Shown piece by piece: positions 17,425 to 24,807 of a stretch of 64,000 nt of DNA. How positions within the stretch are numbered: position 1 is the first letter of the stretch; every line of letters begins with the position of its first letter. Below the pieces are notes generated by a model, which saw nothing but the letters and a program-made list of their open reading frames with translations, was not told the origin of the DNA and did not search any database. Both the position numbers and the translations under genes were made by a program. This stretch comes from Sporosarcina sp. ACRSL (lineage in GTDB: Bacteria > Bacillota > Bacilli > Bacillales_A > Planococcaceae): contig NZ_JAKRNT010000009.1 in the NCBI RefSeq assembly GCF_022346605.1, positions 1 through 64,000 of the forward strand, in the 5' to 3' direction.

Positions 17425-18621
17425 ATGAGGGCAATTGTGTTTATTGGATCGGCAACGACAGGTTCAAGTAGGGAGGCAATGGATGCTGCAGCGCGGCTAG
17501 GTTACACAGTCATACTACTGACGAATCGGAAGGCTTTTTTGCAAAGGATTCCTCAAGACGCTCTTATCAAATATATGGAATACATGGACGAAGTAAGCGT
17601 TAGAAAAAAAATCATTCAATTGCTACAAATAGACTATGATATCCGGGCGGTCATCAGTTTTATCGATCCGTACGTCTCCATGGCTGCAAGACTTTCAAAT
17701 GAATTTTGTAGTACCACCATTTCATACGAAGCATTGAAATTAATGGAAAATAAAATAAAGACACGAATGGCACTGCGTCACAATGAGGCAACTTGCGAAT
17801 TTGAAATAATAACTTCAGATAAACCCCAGTCTTCTACCATCAACTATCCCTTCATTCTTAAAAATCCCAATTCGAACGGTTCGAAGGATGTCTATTTCAT
17901 TGAAGATGAAACGGAATTTGAAATCGCAAAAAAGAAAATTACGAAACAAAATTCTGGAAAGCAGATTCTCATAGAAGAATTCATCGATGGACCCCAATAC
18001 GTAATTGAGGTTATTGTCAATGAGTCAATCCCGATTATTGTAGCAATCATTCAGCAGGAGATTACTCAAGATTATACATTTATTGTCACTGCTTACGATG
18101 CTGTTTTGAAGATGGATGAATCAGTTTACCTAAGCCTATGGCATGCAGTCACATCCATCATTCAGAAAATTGGCCTTCATCATGGCTCTTGCCATTTTGA
18201 AATGCGCCATACCTCAAATGGATGGAAACTGATCGAACTGAATCCTCGCATTTCTGGAGGAACGATGAACCGAATGATTGAAGAAGCTTTCGGCATCAAT
18301 CTTGTCCAGGAAACAATCAAGCTTTACGTTGGGGAAGAACCTGATTTAATTCGTAAGAAACACCTGGCAGTGCATACTTCCTATATTACAGTCAATAGCA
18401 CTGGATATTTACTGGCGATTGATGGGCTTGACCAAGCTGCAGCATGCACGGGAGTAGTTGACGTAAAAGTCAAACCGTCTATCGGTAGGACAATGATGCC
18501 ACCGTTATCGATGGGACATCGATATGGTTATGTCATGGCTGTCGGTGAGTCTTCGGATGAGGCAAGGGAGCGAGCTGAAGATGCCATCAAGTTGATTAAA
18601 TTCTACTTGGAACCACTATAA
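17425..18621 (+). CDS. ATP-grasp ligase, CarB-like (paralogue A)
   Basis: The product has 398 residues. An N-terminal Rossmann-like pre-ATP-grasp domain (about 1-110: IVFIGSATTGSSREAMDAA) leads into an ATP-grasp domain (about 115-310). The PFILKNPNSNGSKDV stretch gives the ATP-binding lysine and loop, ILIEEFIDGPQYVIEV the adenine-side strand, and ELNPRISGGTMNRM the metal-binding Glu/Asn. A C-terminal lid has MPPLSMGHRYGYVMAVG. Such enzymes couple an acyl-phosphate to an amine, as in L-amino-acid ligases. The ATG at 17425 aligns with the paralogue at 21375-22595 and has AAGGATGG upstream. It heads an operon with a CotZ-like coat protein and an ATP-grasp/Mur fusion, suggesting work on the spore envelope. 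Confidence 0.8.
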   Translation: MRAIVFIGSATTGSSREAMDAAARLGYTVILLTNRKAFLQRIPQDALIKYMEYMDEVSVRKKIIQLLQIDYDIRAVISFIDPYVSMAARLSNEFCSTTISYEALKLMENKIKTRMALRHNEATCEFEIITSDKPQSSTINYPFILKNPNSNGSKDVYFIEDETEFEIAKKKITKQNSGKQILIEEFIDGPQYVIEVIVNESIPIIVAIIQQEITQDYTFIVTAYDAVLKMDESVYLSLWHAVTSIIQKIGLHHGSCHFEMRHTSNGWKLIELNPRISGGTMNRMIEEAFGINLVQETIKLYVGEEPDLIRKKHLAVHTSYITVNSTGYLLAIDGLDQAAACTGVVDVKVKPSIGRTMMPPLSMGHRYGYVMAVGESSDEARERAEDAIKLIKFYLEPL

Positions 18622-18657
18622 AAAATCATTACTAAAAGCTGAAGGGACGTGGGGAAA

Positions 18658-19065
18658 ATGAAAATGTACAGCCTATGCGAAGAGATTAAAGAATTATGGA
18701 AGGAGCAGCAATTGCTTGCGGAATTCGGAAAAGGATTTCGTTTCATACATGTGCCTCAGCAAGACACCATCCCCTTCATGCTGCTGACCGCAGATCACCT
18801 AACCCCTTTCACCGCAATTATCGAAGGAGATTCTACTCCTTACTTCAGAGTGGAACATGTCTACGAGGGAAGCTATTTTGTACAATTGTCACTTCTTAAG
18901 CCTATCGACTTAAAAGGGCAGCATGCTCATTCAGAGCGAGATCTTTTTTCTCTCAAAAAGACGACCCAAAATATCGTCATCAACATTAGCAAATTTAGCA
19001 CAATCAATCCTCTATCCCACGATCTCGTTGGCCGCCCGTTACCGATCATAGAGTCAAAAACATAG
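18658..19065 (+). CDS. CotY/CotZ-family spore coat protein, cysteine-poor
   Basis: The 135-residue product aligns with CotZ/CotY of B. subtilis as I recall them: DTIPFMLLT, TPF.A, then YFRVEHV, LSLLKPID, a LFSLKKT segment and F.TINPLSHDLVGR near the end follow the family pattern in order. CotY and CotZ form the cross-linked outermost layer (crust) of spores and are cysteine-rich. Here only one cysteine (in SLCEE) remains, so disulfide cross-linking would be lost. The ATG at 18658 has AAGGGA ten bases upstream. It sits between an ATP-grasp gene and an ATP-grasp/Mur-ligase gene, which is the main reason for linking the cluster to sporulation. Confidence 0.7.
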   Translation: MKMYSLCEEIKELWKEQQLLAEFGKGFRFIHVPQQDTIPFMLLTADHLTPFTAIIEGDSTPYFRVEHVYEGSYFVQLSLLKPIDLKGQHAHSERDLFSLKKTTQNIVINISKFSTINPLSHDLVGRPLPIIESKT

Positions 19066-19170
19066 AAATAGAAAACGATATCTTTCGTTTGATAAACTCT
19101 TGTCATTATCATTTCGAATGAACATGAATGAACTAGAGAGAATCGTTAAATTGAGTAAAGGAGAATGTTC

Positions 19171-21336
19171 ATGACTATCATAGGCATGTTGCATCATCGC
19201 AAAGATCCGGAAACGGTCATGAAAGCATATGCATTTGCAGCGGTAGCCCAAGCGGAAGGAGCAAAGTTTTTCTACTTTTCACCCGGTGAAGTGAACTTTT
19301 TAAATCGTACGATCAAGGGACAAGTGTATGAAAAAGGCAAATGGCAGACGAAAATTATGCCATTTCCTAATGTCATCTATAATGCCGGCAGCCCGGAGAA
19401 ACTGTCGAAGTCGAAAGAGACGATCGATAAGTTGAAAAAAGAAATTCCTTTTACAACCTATTCAATCGGCAATAAATGGAGTGTGAGCCGCCGACTGAAA
19501 GAAGCGAAGGAATTCGCGAGTTATATAATTCCTACAGAAGTTGTCAAAAATGCAGATCATTTCTTCAAATTCCTTTCAGCTTTTGAAAAAGTGGTCTTCA
19601 AACCGATTGATGGACGAAAAGGGAAAGGGATATATTTCATTGTGCAGGAAGGCGAGAACTTTTTGCTCAAAGGAGAAGGGATGAACAAAACATTTGGAAC
19701 TTCTCAATTGAATGGATTTATTCAACAGAAATTGTCGAAAGAGACGTTCATCGTCCAGCCGTATATCCAATCTGTCACGAAAACAGGGCAAGTATTTGAT
19801 TTCAGGCTTCATGTGCAAAAAAATGGGGAGGGCAAGTGGGTCATTACGACGATTTATCCAAGGATTGCCCCACAGGGATCAATCATTGCCAATATTAATA
19901 GTGGTGGCTATACGAACTATTTAGATCCTTTTTTGGAACAGGAATTCAAAGATGAAGCATTTAATATTCGAAAAAAATTAGAGTTCTTTTCATTATCACT
20001 TGCCAACCATTTGGATGAACTGCAAATGGAAAAATTCGGTGAAGTGATCGATGAAATTGGCATTGATATCGGAATGGATGAACAACGAAAACTATGGATC
20101 TATGAAGTGAATTGGCGTCCAGGTTGCCCGCCGGCATTCTATCTTGAATTGGATGTCGTCAAAAATACGATTCAATATGCCATGTATATTGCGAAAAACC
20201 AAAAAGCGATCCAATCAAAAATCCAGGAAATTAAGCGTAAAAGATCGAGAGAAAAGCAAGCGACACCGATTATCGCCATTACTGGCAGCGCGGGAAAAAC
20301 AACGACGAAAGCTTTTCTCTCATCCATTCTCTCAAAAAAATGGAATGTGTTTGAATCGAAGGATTACTGGAATACAACGGAACATACGAAAAAACATGCC
20401 GCGGATATCAATTCATCTCACCAAGCCGTTGTCCTCGAATATGGAATGGCCTATCCTGGAGTCATCACCGAGCATTGCCGAATTATCCAGCCCAATATGT
20501 CAATCGTGACGAATGTCGGACTCGCGCATGTAGGCAACTTTGCCGGTGATCCGAGGGGGGTGGCGAAAGCCAAGTCCGAATTGATTCACGGGATGGATCA
20601 ATATGGAGTGCTTTGTTTAAATAAAGATAACGACAATTCGCGATTTTTGGAAACACAAGATTTCAAAGGGAAGATCATTACGGTAGGGATTCATAACCCT
20701 GCGGATTATCGTGCATATGACGTCCAATACAGTGATCAAGGAATGAATTTTAAAATGAAGCTTGAAAACGAAGAAATCGATTTGTTTATACCGATCTTCG
20801 GCGAGCATCATGTGTATAACGCATTGTCCGCGATTGCGATTGCTGATCAGCTTGGTTTTTCTCCGATGGAAATCAAGGCGGGCCTCCTATTTAAGAAGCC
20901 GCCAAGGCGACTGACAATCTATAATTGCAAAGACAACATTACATTGATCGATGATACGGTCCATTCACATCCGGAAGGCGTCCGAGCGGCAATCGATGTG
21001 CTTGTTAATTTGGCAAAGCACCGTAAAATCGCGATTATCGGACAAATGAGGGAACTTGGGGATCTGCGTGAAATAGAATATCGAAAAGTAGGAGACTATG
21101 TTCAGGAGCAAGGGATTGACCTGTTGATTACTTACGGATTTAGGACCGAGGAAATTGGGGCTCAGGCGATGAAAAGAGGGATGGCAGCGGACAAAATCTA
21201 CCATTTTACAGATCGAGAGAAATTGCATACATTACTGGCGAAGTTGATTGAAAAGGACGACACAATCCTTATTAAAGGTGCAAGCAAAACGAATATGTTT
21301 GAAACTGTTAAATTTATCGATGAAAATTATAGTTGA
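19171..21336 (+). CDS. YheC/D-type ATP-grasp fused to MurF-like ligase
   Basis: The 721-residue protein joins two amide-forming modules. Residues 1-345 are a YheC/YheD-type ATP-grasp: MLHHRKDPETV at the start, VVFKPIDGRKGKG (about 141-153) for ATP, FIVQPYI, FDFRLHVQK, and YEVNWRPGCPP with Glu312 and Asn314 as metal ligands. Residues about 367-721 are a MurF-like ligase: P-loop GSAGKTTTK (about 372-380), LEYGMAYPGVI, TNVGLAHVGN, KAKSEL with the carbamylated-lysine position, then GEHHVYNALSAIAIA and a C-terminal domain with DDTVHSHPEG. The MurF N-terminal UDP-substrate domain is absent. ATP-grasp plus Mur ligase is the layout of cyanophycin synthetase, but the ATP-grasp family differs. YheC/D proteins are spore-coat associated in B. 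subtilis. The ATG at 19171 lies seven bases from GGAG. Confidence 0.82.
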   Translation: MTIIGMLHHRKDPETVMKAYAFAAVAQAEGAKFFYFSPGEVNFLNRTIKGQVYEKGKWQTKIMPFPNVIYNAGSPEKLSKSKETIDKLKKEIPFTTYSIGNKWSVSRRLKEAKEFASYIIPTEVVKNADHFFKFLSAFEKVVFKPIDGRKGKGIYFIVQEGENFLLKGEGMNKTFGTSQLNGFIQQKLSKETFIVQPYIQSVTKTGQVFDFRLHVQKNGEGKWVITTIYPRIAPQGSIIANINSGGYTNYLDPFLEQEFKDEAFNIRKKLEFFSLSLANHLDELQMEKFGEVIDEIGIDIGMDEQRKLWIYEVNWRPGCPPAFYLELDVVKNTIQYAMYIAKNQKAIQSKIQEIKRKRSREKQATPIIAITGSAGKTTTKAFLSSILSKKWNVFESKDYWNTTEHTKKHAADINSSHQAVVLEYGMAYPGVITEHCRIIQPNMSIVTNVGLAHVGNFAGDPRGVAKAKSELIHGMDQYGVLCLNKDNDNSRFLETQDFKGKIITVGIHNPADYRAYDVQYSDQGMNFKMKLENEEIDLFIPIFGEHHVYNALSAIAIADQLGFSPMEIKAGLLFKKPPRRLTIYNCKDNITLIDDTVHSHPEGVRAAIDVLVNLAKHRKIAIIGQMRELGDLREIEYRKVGDYVQEQGIDLLITYGFRTEEIGAQAMKRGMAADKIYHFTDREKLHTLLAKLIEKDDTILIKGASKTNMFETVKFIDENYS

Positions 21337-21337
21337 T

Positions 21338-21377
21338 TAAAAGAGAGGACTCCTAAAAATTGGAGCCCTCTCTTTTA
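21338..21377. terminator. Bidirectional terminator between convergent cluster genes
   Basis: A long stem (TAAAAGAGAGG.CTCC with GGAG.CCTCTCTTTTA) lies between the fusion gene and the oppositely oriented ATP-grasp gene, with A and T runs on both sides. Confidence 0.85.
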
Positions 21378-22595
21378 TTCTTTCAAGTGAAATTGAATTT
21401 CTTGGGCGCCCTTTTTAGCTAATCCTTTTGCTGTCTCAAGCGTCTCTCCTTGGGCGATGACATACGCATACCGGTGACCCATTGATAGTGGCGGCATTAG
21501 CTGCGTTCCTTTTTTCGGCTTGACATACACTTCAACGACACCTGGTGATTTCCTAGCCCTATTCTTACCGGTCACTTTTTCTAGAATTCCTTTTTTATCG
21601 ACAATGACATATTGGGTGTAGACGTAATTTTGATGTTTTGGGGTTAAGGTTGGTTTTTTACCTAAGTATAATTTCAATGTTTCTTCGACTAAGTCAAAGC
21701 CAAATGCAGCTTTCAGCATATTATTCATTGCACCGCCTGATATCCTTGGATTGATTTCAATAAGTTTCCATCCATGATCCGTCAATCGCATTTCGACATG
21801 CAATGCTCCGTTACGGATATCAAATTTCTCGACGATCGATTCAAGCACTTTCATGATACTGTCATTTAATTGTCTTGGTACAAATCCGAGCACTCCGTAT
21901 CCAGTAATGATAAACCGCTTGCCATATGTGATTTCTTGTTCGACGACACCTGCGATTTGAATTTGTTTGTCATGGACAATCGCTTCCACCAAATATTGTT
22001 CCCCTTCGATGAACTCTTCAATAATGATGGATTCATCCGGATTTTTTTCGTTCAATTTCAGAATATGACGATTCAACTGCTCCAAATCAGTTGCGCGCAA
22101 CACATCCTTTGATCCGGTGGATGAAGCAGATTTGACAATAAGGGGGAATTTGGGCAATGCATCTACTGTAGTTGACGTAAGCAATGCATTCGAGGGGACG
22201 GTTATATATTTCGGGGAAAAAGGAAGACCATCTAATAATGACCTTGTCCCTGCTTTGTTTTCCATAATATCTACGGCATATGATGATGTGCCGTTTGGGC
22301 AGAATTCCTCACATAGTCGTAATGCCCGCCCAACATTAGAGTCGACAAAACTTGTAATCGTCATAATTTCATTTCCCTTTGAAATTAATGAACGGATCTC
22401 TCTCTGCATTGCTGGAAGATCTGTCGTGTCGACGAACAACATTTCGTGGACATCTACATATTCTTTCCGCTGTTTGATCTGCTTTTCATTATTTGTAAAT
22501 AACACAGTGAAATACCCGAGTCTTTCCGCAGCTCTTATAGCTTCCCGACTTGAGCCCGATTTATTTGTTCCGATGAAAATGATCGTTTTCAACAA
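21375..22595 (-). CDS. ATP-grasp ligase, CarB-like (paralogue B)
   Basis: The 406-residue paralogue of the enzyme at 17425-18621 has the same order of parts: IIFIGTNKSGSSREAIRAAE, an ATP-grasp core with FPLIVKSASSTGSKDV, IIIEEFIEGEQYLVEA, EINPRISGGAMNNM, and the C-terminal MPPLSMGHRYAYVIAQG. All expected ATP- and metal-binding residues are present, so both copies look active. The TTG at 22595 (or the adjacent TTG at 22592) is preferred over the GTG at 22601, because AAGGAG abuts that GTG and lies five bases from this TTG. It is the only gene of the cluster on the minus strand, convergent with the fusion gene and divergent from the Mur ligase gene. Confidence 0.8.
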   Translation of the reverse strand: MLKTIIFIGTNKSGSSREAIRAAERLGYFTVLFTNNEKQIKQRKEYVDVHEMLFVDTTDLPAMQREIRSLISKGNEIMTITSFVDSNVGRALRLCEEFCPNGTSSYAVDIMENKAGTRSLLDGLPFSPKYITVPSNALLTSTTVDALPKFPLIVKSASSTGSKDVLRATDLEQLNRHILKLNEKNPDESIIIEEFIEGEQYLVEAIVHDKQIQIAGVVEQEITYGKRFIITGYGVLGFVPRQLNDSIMKVLESIVEKFDIRNGALHVEMRLTDHGWKLIEINPRISGGAMNNMLKAAFGFDLVEETLKLYLGKKPTLTPKHQNYVYTQYVIVDKKGILEKVTGKNRARKSPGVVEVYVKPKKGTQLMPPLSMGHRYAYVIAQGETLETAKGLAKKGAQEIQFHLKE

Positions 22596-22747
22596 GTCCA
22601 CTCCTTCATTTCAGACCACATTTCTGACAACTCTATATAGGTTATGAAGGATTCAATTTTCGACATGGTTATACATCATAGAGGACAATAACTATCACTC
22701 ATTTCCTCAATACGGGATTTTCGTACAGGCTAGTCGGAAAGGCGGGG

Positions 22748-22756
22748 CATACGATA
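22748..22756 (+). promoter_or_regulatory. Possible SigK-type -10 element
   Basis: CATACGATA fits the late mother-cell SigK -10 consensus CATANNNTA and lies 25 bases before the Mur ligase start. An AC -35 dinucleotide occurs upstream but at a longer distance than usual, so support is weak. Confidence 0.28.
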
Positions 22757-22780
22757 AGAAAGGGGGAAGGGAGTGAACGA

Positions 22781-24166
22781 ATGAAACCTCTAACGACAGG
22801 ATATATCCGGAAAATCATATGCGGAAAACTGGTTCACGGAACTGACAATTTACTTATACAACATGGCGCTTATCGACTTAAACAAGTAAGGCAACCGAAT
22901 ACCATATTATTTTTACAGAGGAAAATTATCAAATGGGAACGGCTAAAGCCTTATTTTCCATTAGCGATCGTAACAGATCGGGAATTGACAATAAATGAAC
23001 AAAGCGAGAACTTAACAGTAATCAAAGTTGATGATTTACAGGAGTCTTACTGGAAATTTATTAACAACTATCGATCATCGTTCAATATCCCTGTAATCGC
23101 TGTCACTGGCACTTCCGGTAAAACAACGACAAAAGAGATGATTCGTCATCTTTTATCGGTCAATTGGAAAGTCGCGTATACGAACAGTACAAATAATTCA
23201 AGAACTGCACATTTGACATATTTGCTCGCGATCGATGAAGCGACGGATGTAGCGGTGTTTGAAACAGCAGTGGGAGCGCCTGGAGATATTTCAAAAGCAG
23301 CTGCCTACTTGAAACCGACAATCGGTATTATCACGAATATCGGTGAACATCATCTTAATTATTGCAAGTCACTGGAAGGTTATATCGCTGCGAAAGGGGA
23401 AATGCGTGACGCTCTTCAACCGGATGGTGTATTGATTATCAATATAGATGATCAGAACACGAGAAAATTAGATTTAACAGATTTTTCCGGAACGATTATA
23501 ACAATAGGCATCCATTCGAACTGTGATTACAGAGCAAGCGACATCGATTATTCAACCGAAGGAATGTATATGACTGTCGAACATCGACAAAAGAAATACC
23601 GAATACTCGTTCCGGGTATCGGAGAACATCAAGTATACAATGGATTGGCGGCAATTGCTGCAGTACATCATCTCGGCATGTCACTAGCCGATATTGCTGT
23701 CCATTTCAGGACTTTTAAACCGCTTAATAAGCAACTACAAAAAGTAATCGGGGTAAATGGTTCAACAGTTATTGATGATACTTGGAGTATAACGACGACT
23801 TCACTCCGTGCAGCATTGAAAGTACTTGAGCGAATCGGCGAAAATCAAAAAAAAATTGCGGTCATTGGGACGATAACCGATCTAGGTTCTTGGGGTTATA
23901 CAATTCATGAAATGGCAGGCGACATCATTGCAGAAAGTAATATCCATGTTCTCCTCACAATTGGAAAGCATGCAAAAATAATGGCGGACACTGTTTCTAA
24001 CAAAGGGGCACCTATTGAAGTGCATTCATTCAATAATCATATATTAGCGTTTGAATTGCTGAAAAAAATTACAACAGAGGATTCTGTCGTTCTCATCAAG
24101 GGGGATATGTTCAGCGAGGCAATTAAAAAACTAGCAACCTTATTGAGGAAAACGGAGAAAGACTGA
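22781..24166 (+). CDS. MurF-like ligase 1
   Basis: The 461-residue product has a short N-terminal domain (about 1-95) and a Mur-ligase central domain with P-loop GTSGKTTTK (110-118), FETAVGAPGDI, TNIGEHHLNYC and AAKGEM with the lysine that is carbamylated in Mur ligases. GEHQVYNGLAAIAA follows, and a C-terminal domain with IDDTWS and IGTITDLG ends the protein. Mur ligases join an amino acid or peptide to a carboxylate through an acyl-phosphate. The N-terminal domain is not a clear UDP-MurNAc binder and the genuine murF is expected elsewhere, so the substrate is unknown. The closest visible relative is the ligase at 26134-27516. Confidence 0.8.
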   Translation: MKPLTTGYIRKIICGKLVHGTDNLLIQHGAYRLKQVRQPNTILFLQRKIIKWERLKPYFPLAIVTDRELTINEQSENLTVIKVDDLQESYWKFINNYRSSFNIPVIAVTGTSGKTTTKEMIRHLLSVNWKVAYTNSTNNSRTAHLTYLLAIDEATDVAVFETAVGAPGDISKAAAYLKPTIGIITNIGEHHLNYCKSLEGYIAAKGEMRDALQPDGVLIINIDDQNTRKLDLTDFSGTIITIGIHSNCDYRASDIDYSTEGMYMTVEHRQKKYRILVPGIGEHQVYNGLAAIAAVHHLGMSLADIAVHFRTFKPLNKQLQKVIGVNGSTVIDDTWSITTTSLRAALKVLERIGENQKKIAVIGTITDLGSWGYTIHEMAGDIIAESNIHVLLTIGKHAKIMADTVSNKGAPIEVHSFNNHILAFELLKKITTEDSVVLIKGDMFSEAIKKLATLLRKTEKD

Positions 24167-24302
24167 AAGGACGCCGAACATGTTTTGGCCAGAATAATTA
24201 TCTTAGAAATTTTTAAAAGTGCAAGATTAGGACAAACACCAAGCCGCTCCCTGATCTTTACCAATATAGTAGAGTAGTTTAAAAAGAAAGGAGGGGTTCA
24301 TT

Positions 24303-24746
24303 ATGGGTATGGAATGTCCTTGTGGTGTATTAGTCAATGCGGTATCTAGAAGAAACAATGTCCGCTTTTCTGGACAAATGGGAACCGTTAGAGGTGACTT
24401 GAGGTACATGGCAAATGTATGTGCCACGACTTTGGATGCATCATCATTATCTCTGCAATTTACAGATACGGAGACAACTGGTGCTGAAAACAGTTTTGTA
24501 TTCGTGGCAAATTCGATCACTTCAGTAGTTTGTAGGAGAGAAGGTCAAAATTGTGAAGTGACTGTCAGAGGCACCGGTCTTGTAAACGGTGTTCAGTTTC
24601 CATTCGAAGCGGTCTTCAGAGACCAGATCGAATCGGCAAATGTGGATATTGTACAAAGCTTTGTTATTACTGGTTTCTTCAACCAAACTGGTGCAGCGCC
24701 GGTTGCACAAGGTGCTATCACTGCACTCGGCTGTAACGGTGATTGA
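24303..24746 (+). CDS. Small six-cysteine protein of unknown function
   Basis: This 147-residue product belongs to no family I can name. It opens MGMECPCGVLVNAVSRRN and has six cysteines in all (CPC near residue 5, then NVC, VVC, QNC and LGC close to the end). The body is predicted mostly beta strand, with alternating hydrophobic residues, many Ser/Thr/Asn, and FQ/FN-rich segments such as VITGFFNQTG. There is no signal peptide or membrane segment. A strong AAAGGAGGGG ribosome site and a following hairpin suggest high expression. Size, cysteine pattern and position among ATP-grasp and Mur ligase genes suit a spore-surface structural protein or an acceptor for the ligases. That role is inference. 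Confidence 0.6.
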   Translation: MGMECPCGVLVNAVSRRNNVRFSGQMGTVRGDLRYMANVCATTLDASSLSLQFTDTETTGAENSFVFVANSITSVVCRREGQNCEVTVRGTGLVNGVQFPFEAVFRDQIESANVDIVQSFVITGFFNQTGAAPVAQGAITALGCNGD

Positions 24747-24756
24747 CGGTTGATGA

Positions 24757-24778
24757 CTCCCGGCCTCTGGTCGGGGGT
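24757..24778 (+). terminator. Hairpin (partial terminator) after the six-cysteine gene
   Basis: A 9-bp GC-rich stem (CTCCCGGCC with GGTCGGGGG, two G-U pairs) and a TCT loop is followed by only a short TTCT. It may end most transcripts, allowing a high ratio of the small protein to the downstream enzymes. Confidence 0.5.
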
Positions 24779-24807
24779 TCTAGTTAACAATTGAAGGAGG
24801 GTAGTCT

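Noticed and set aside
19171..21336. Direct annotation as cyanophycin synthetase
   Set aside because: Domain order is similar, but the ATP-grasp part is YheC/D-like and no CphA N-terminal domain or cyanophycinase gene is nearby.
22781..24166. Annotation of the free Mur ligases as housekeeping MurF
   Set aside because: No ddl or other dcw genes adjoin, the N-terminal domain is not a clear UDP-MurNAc binder, and two paralogues lie within a spore-type cluster.
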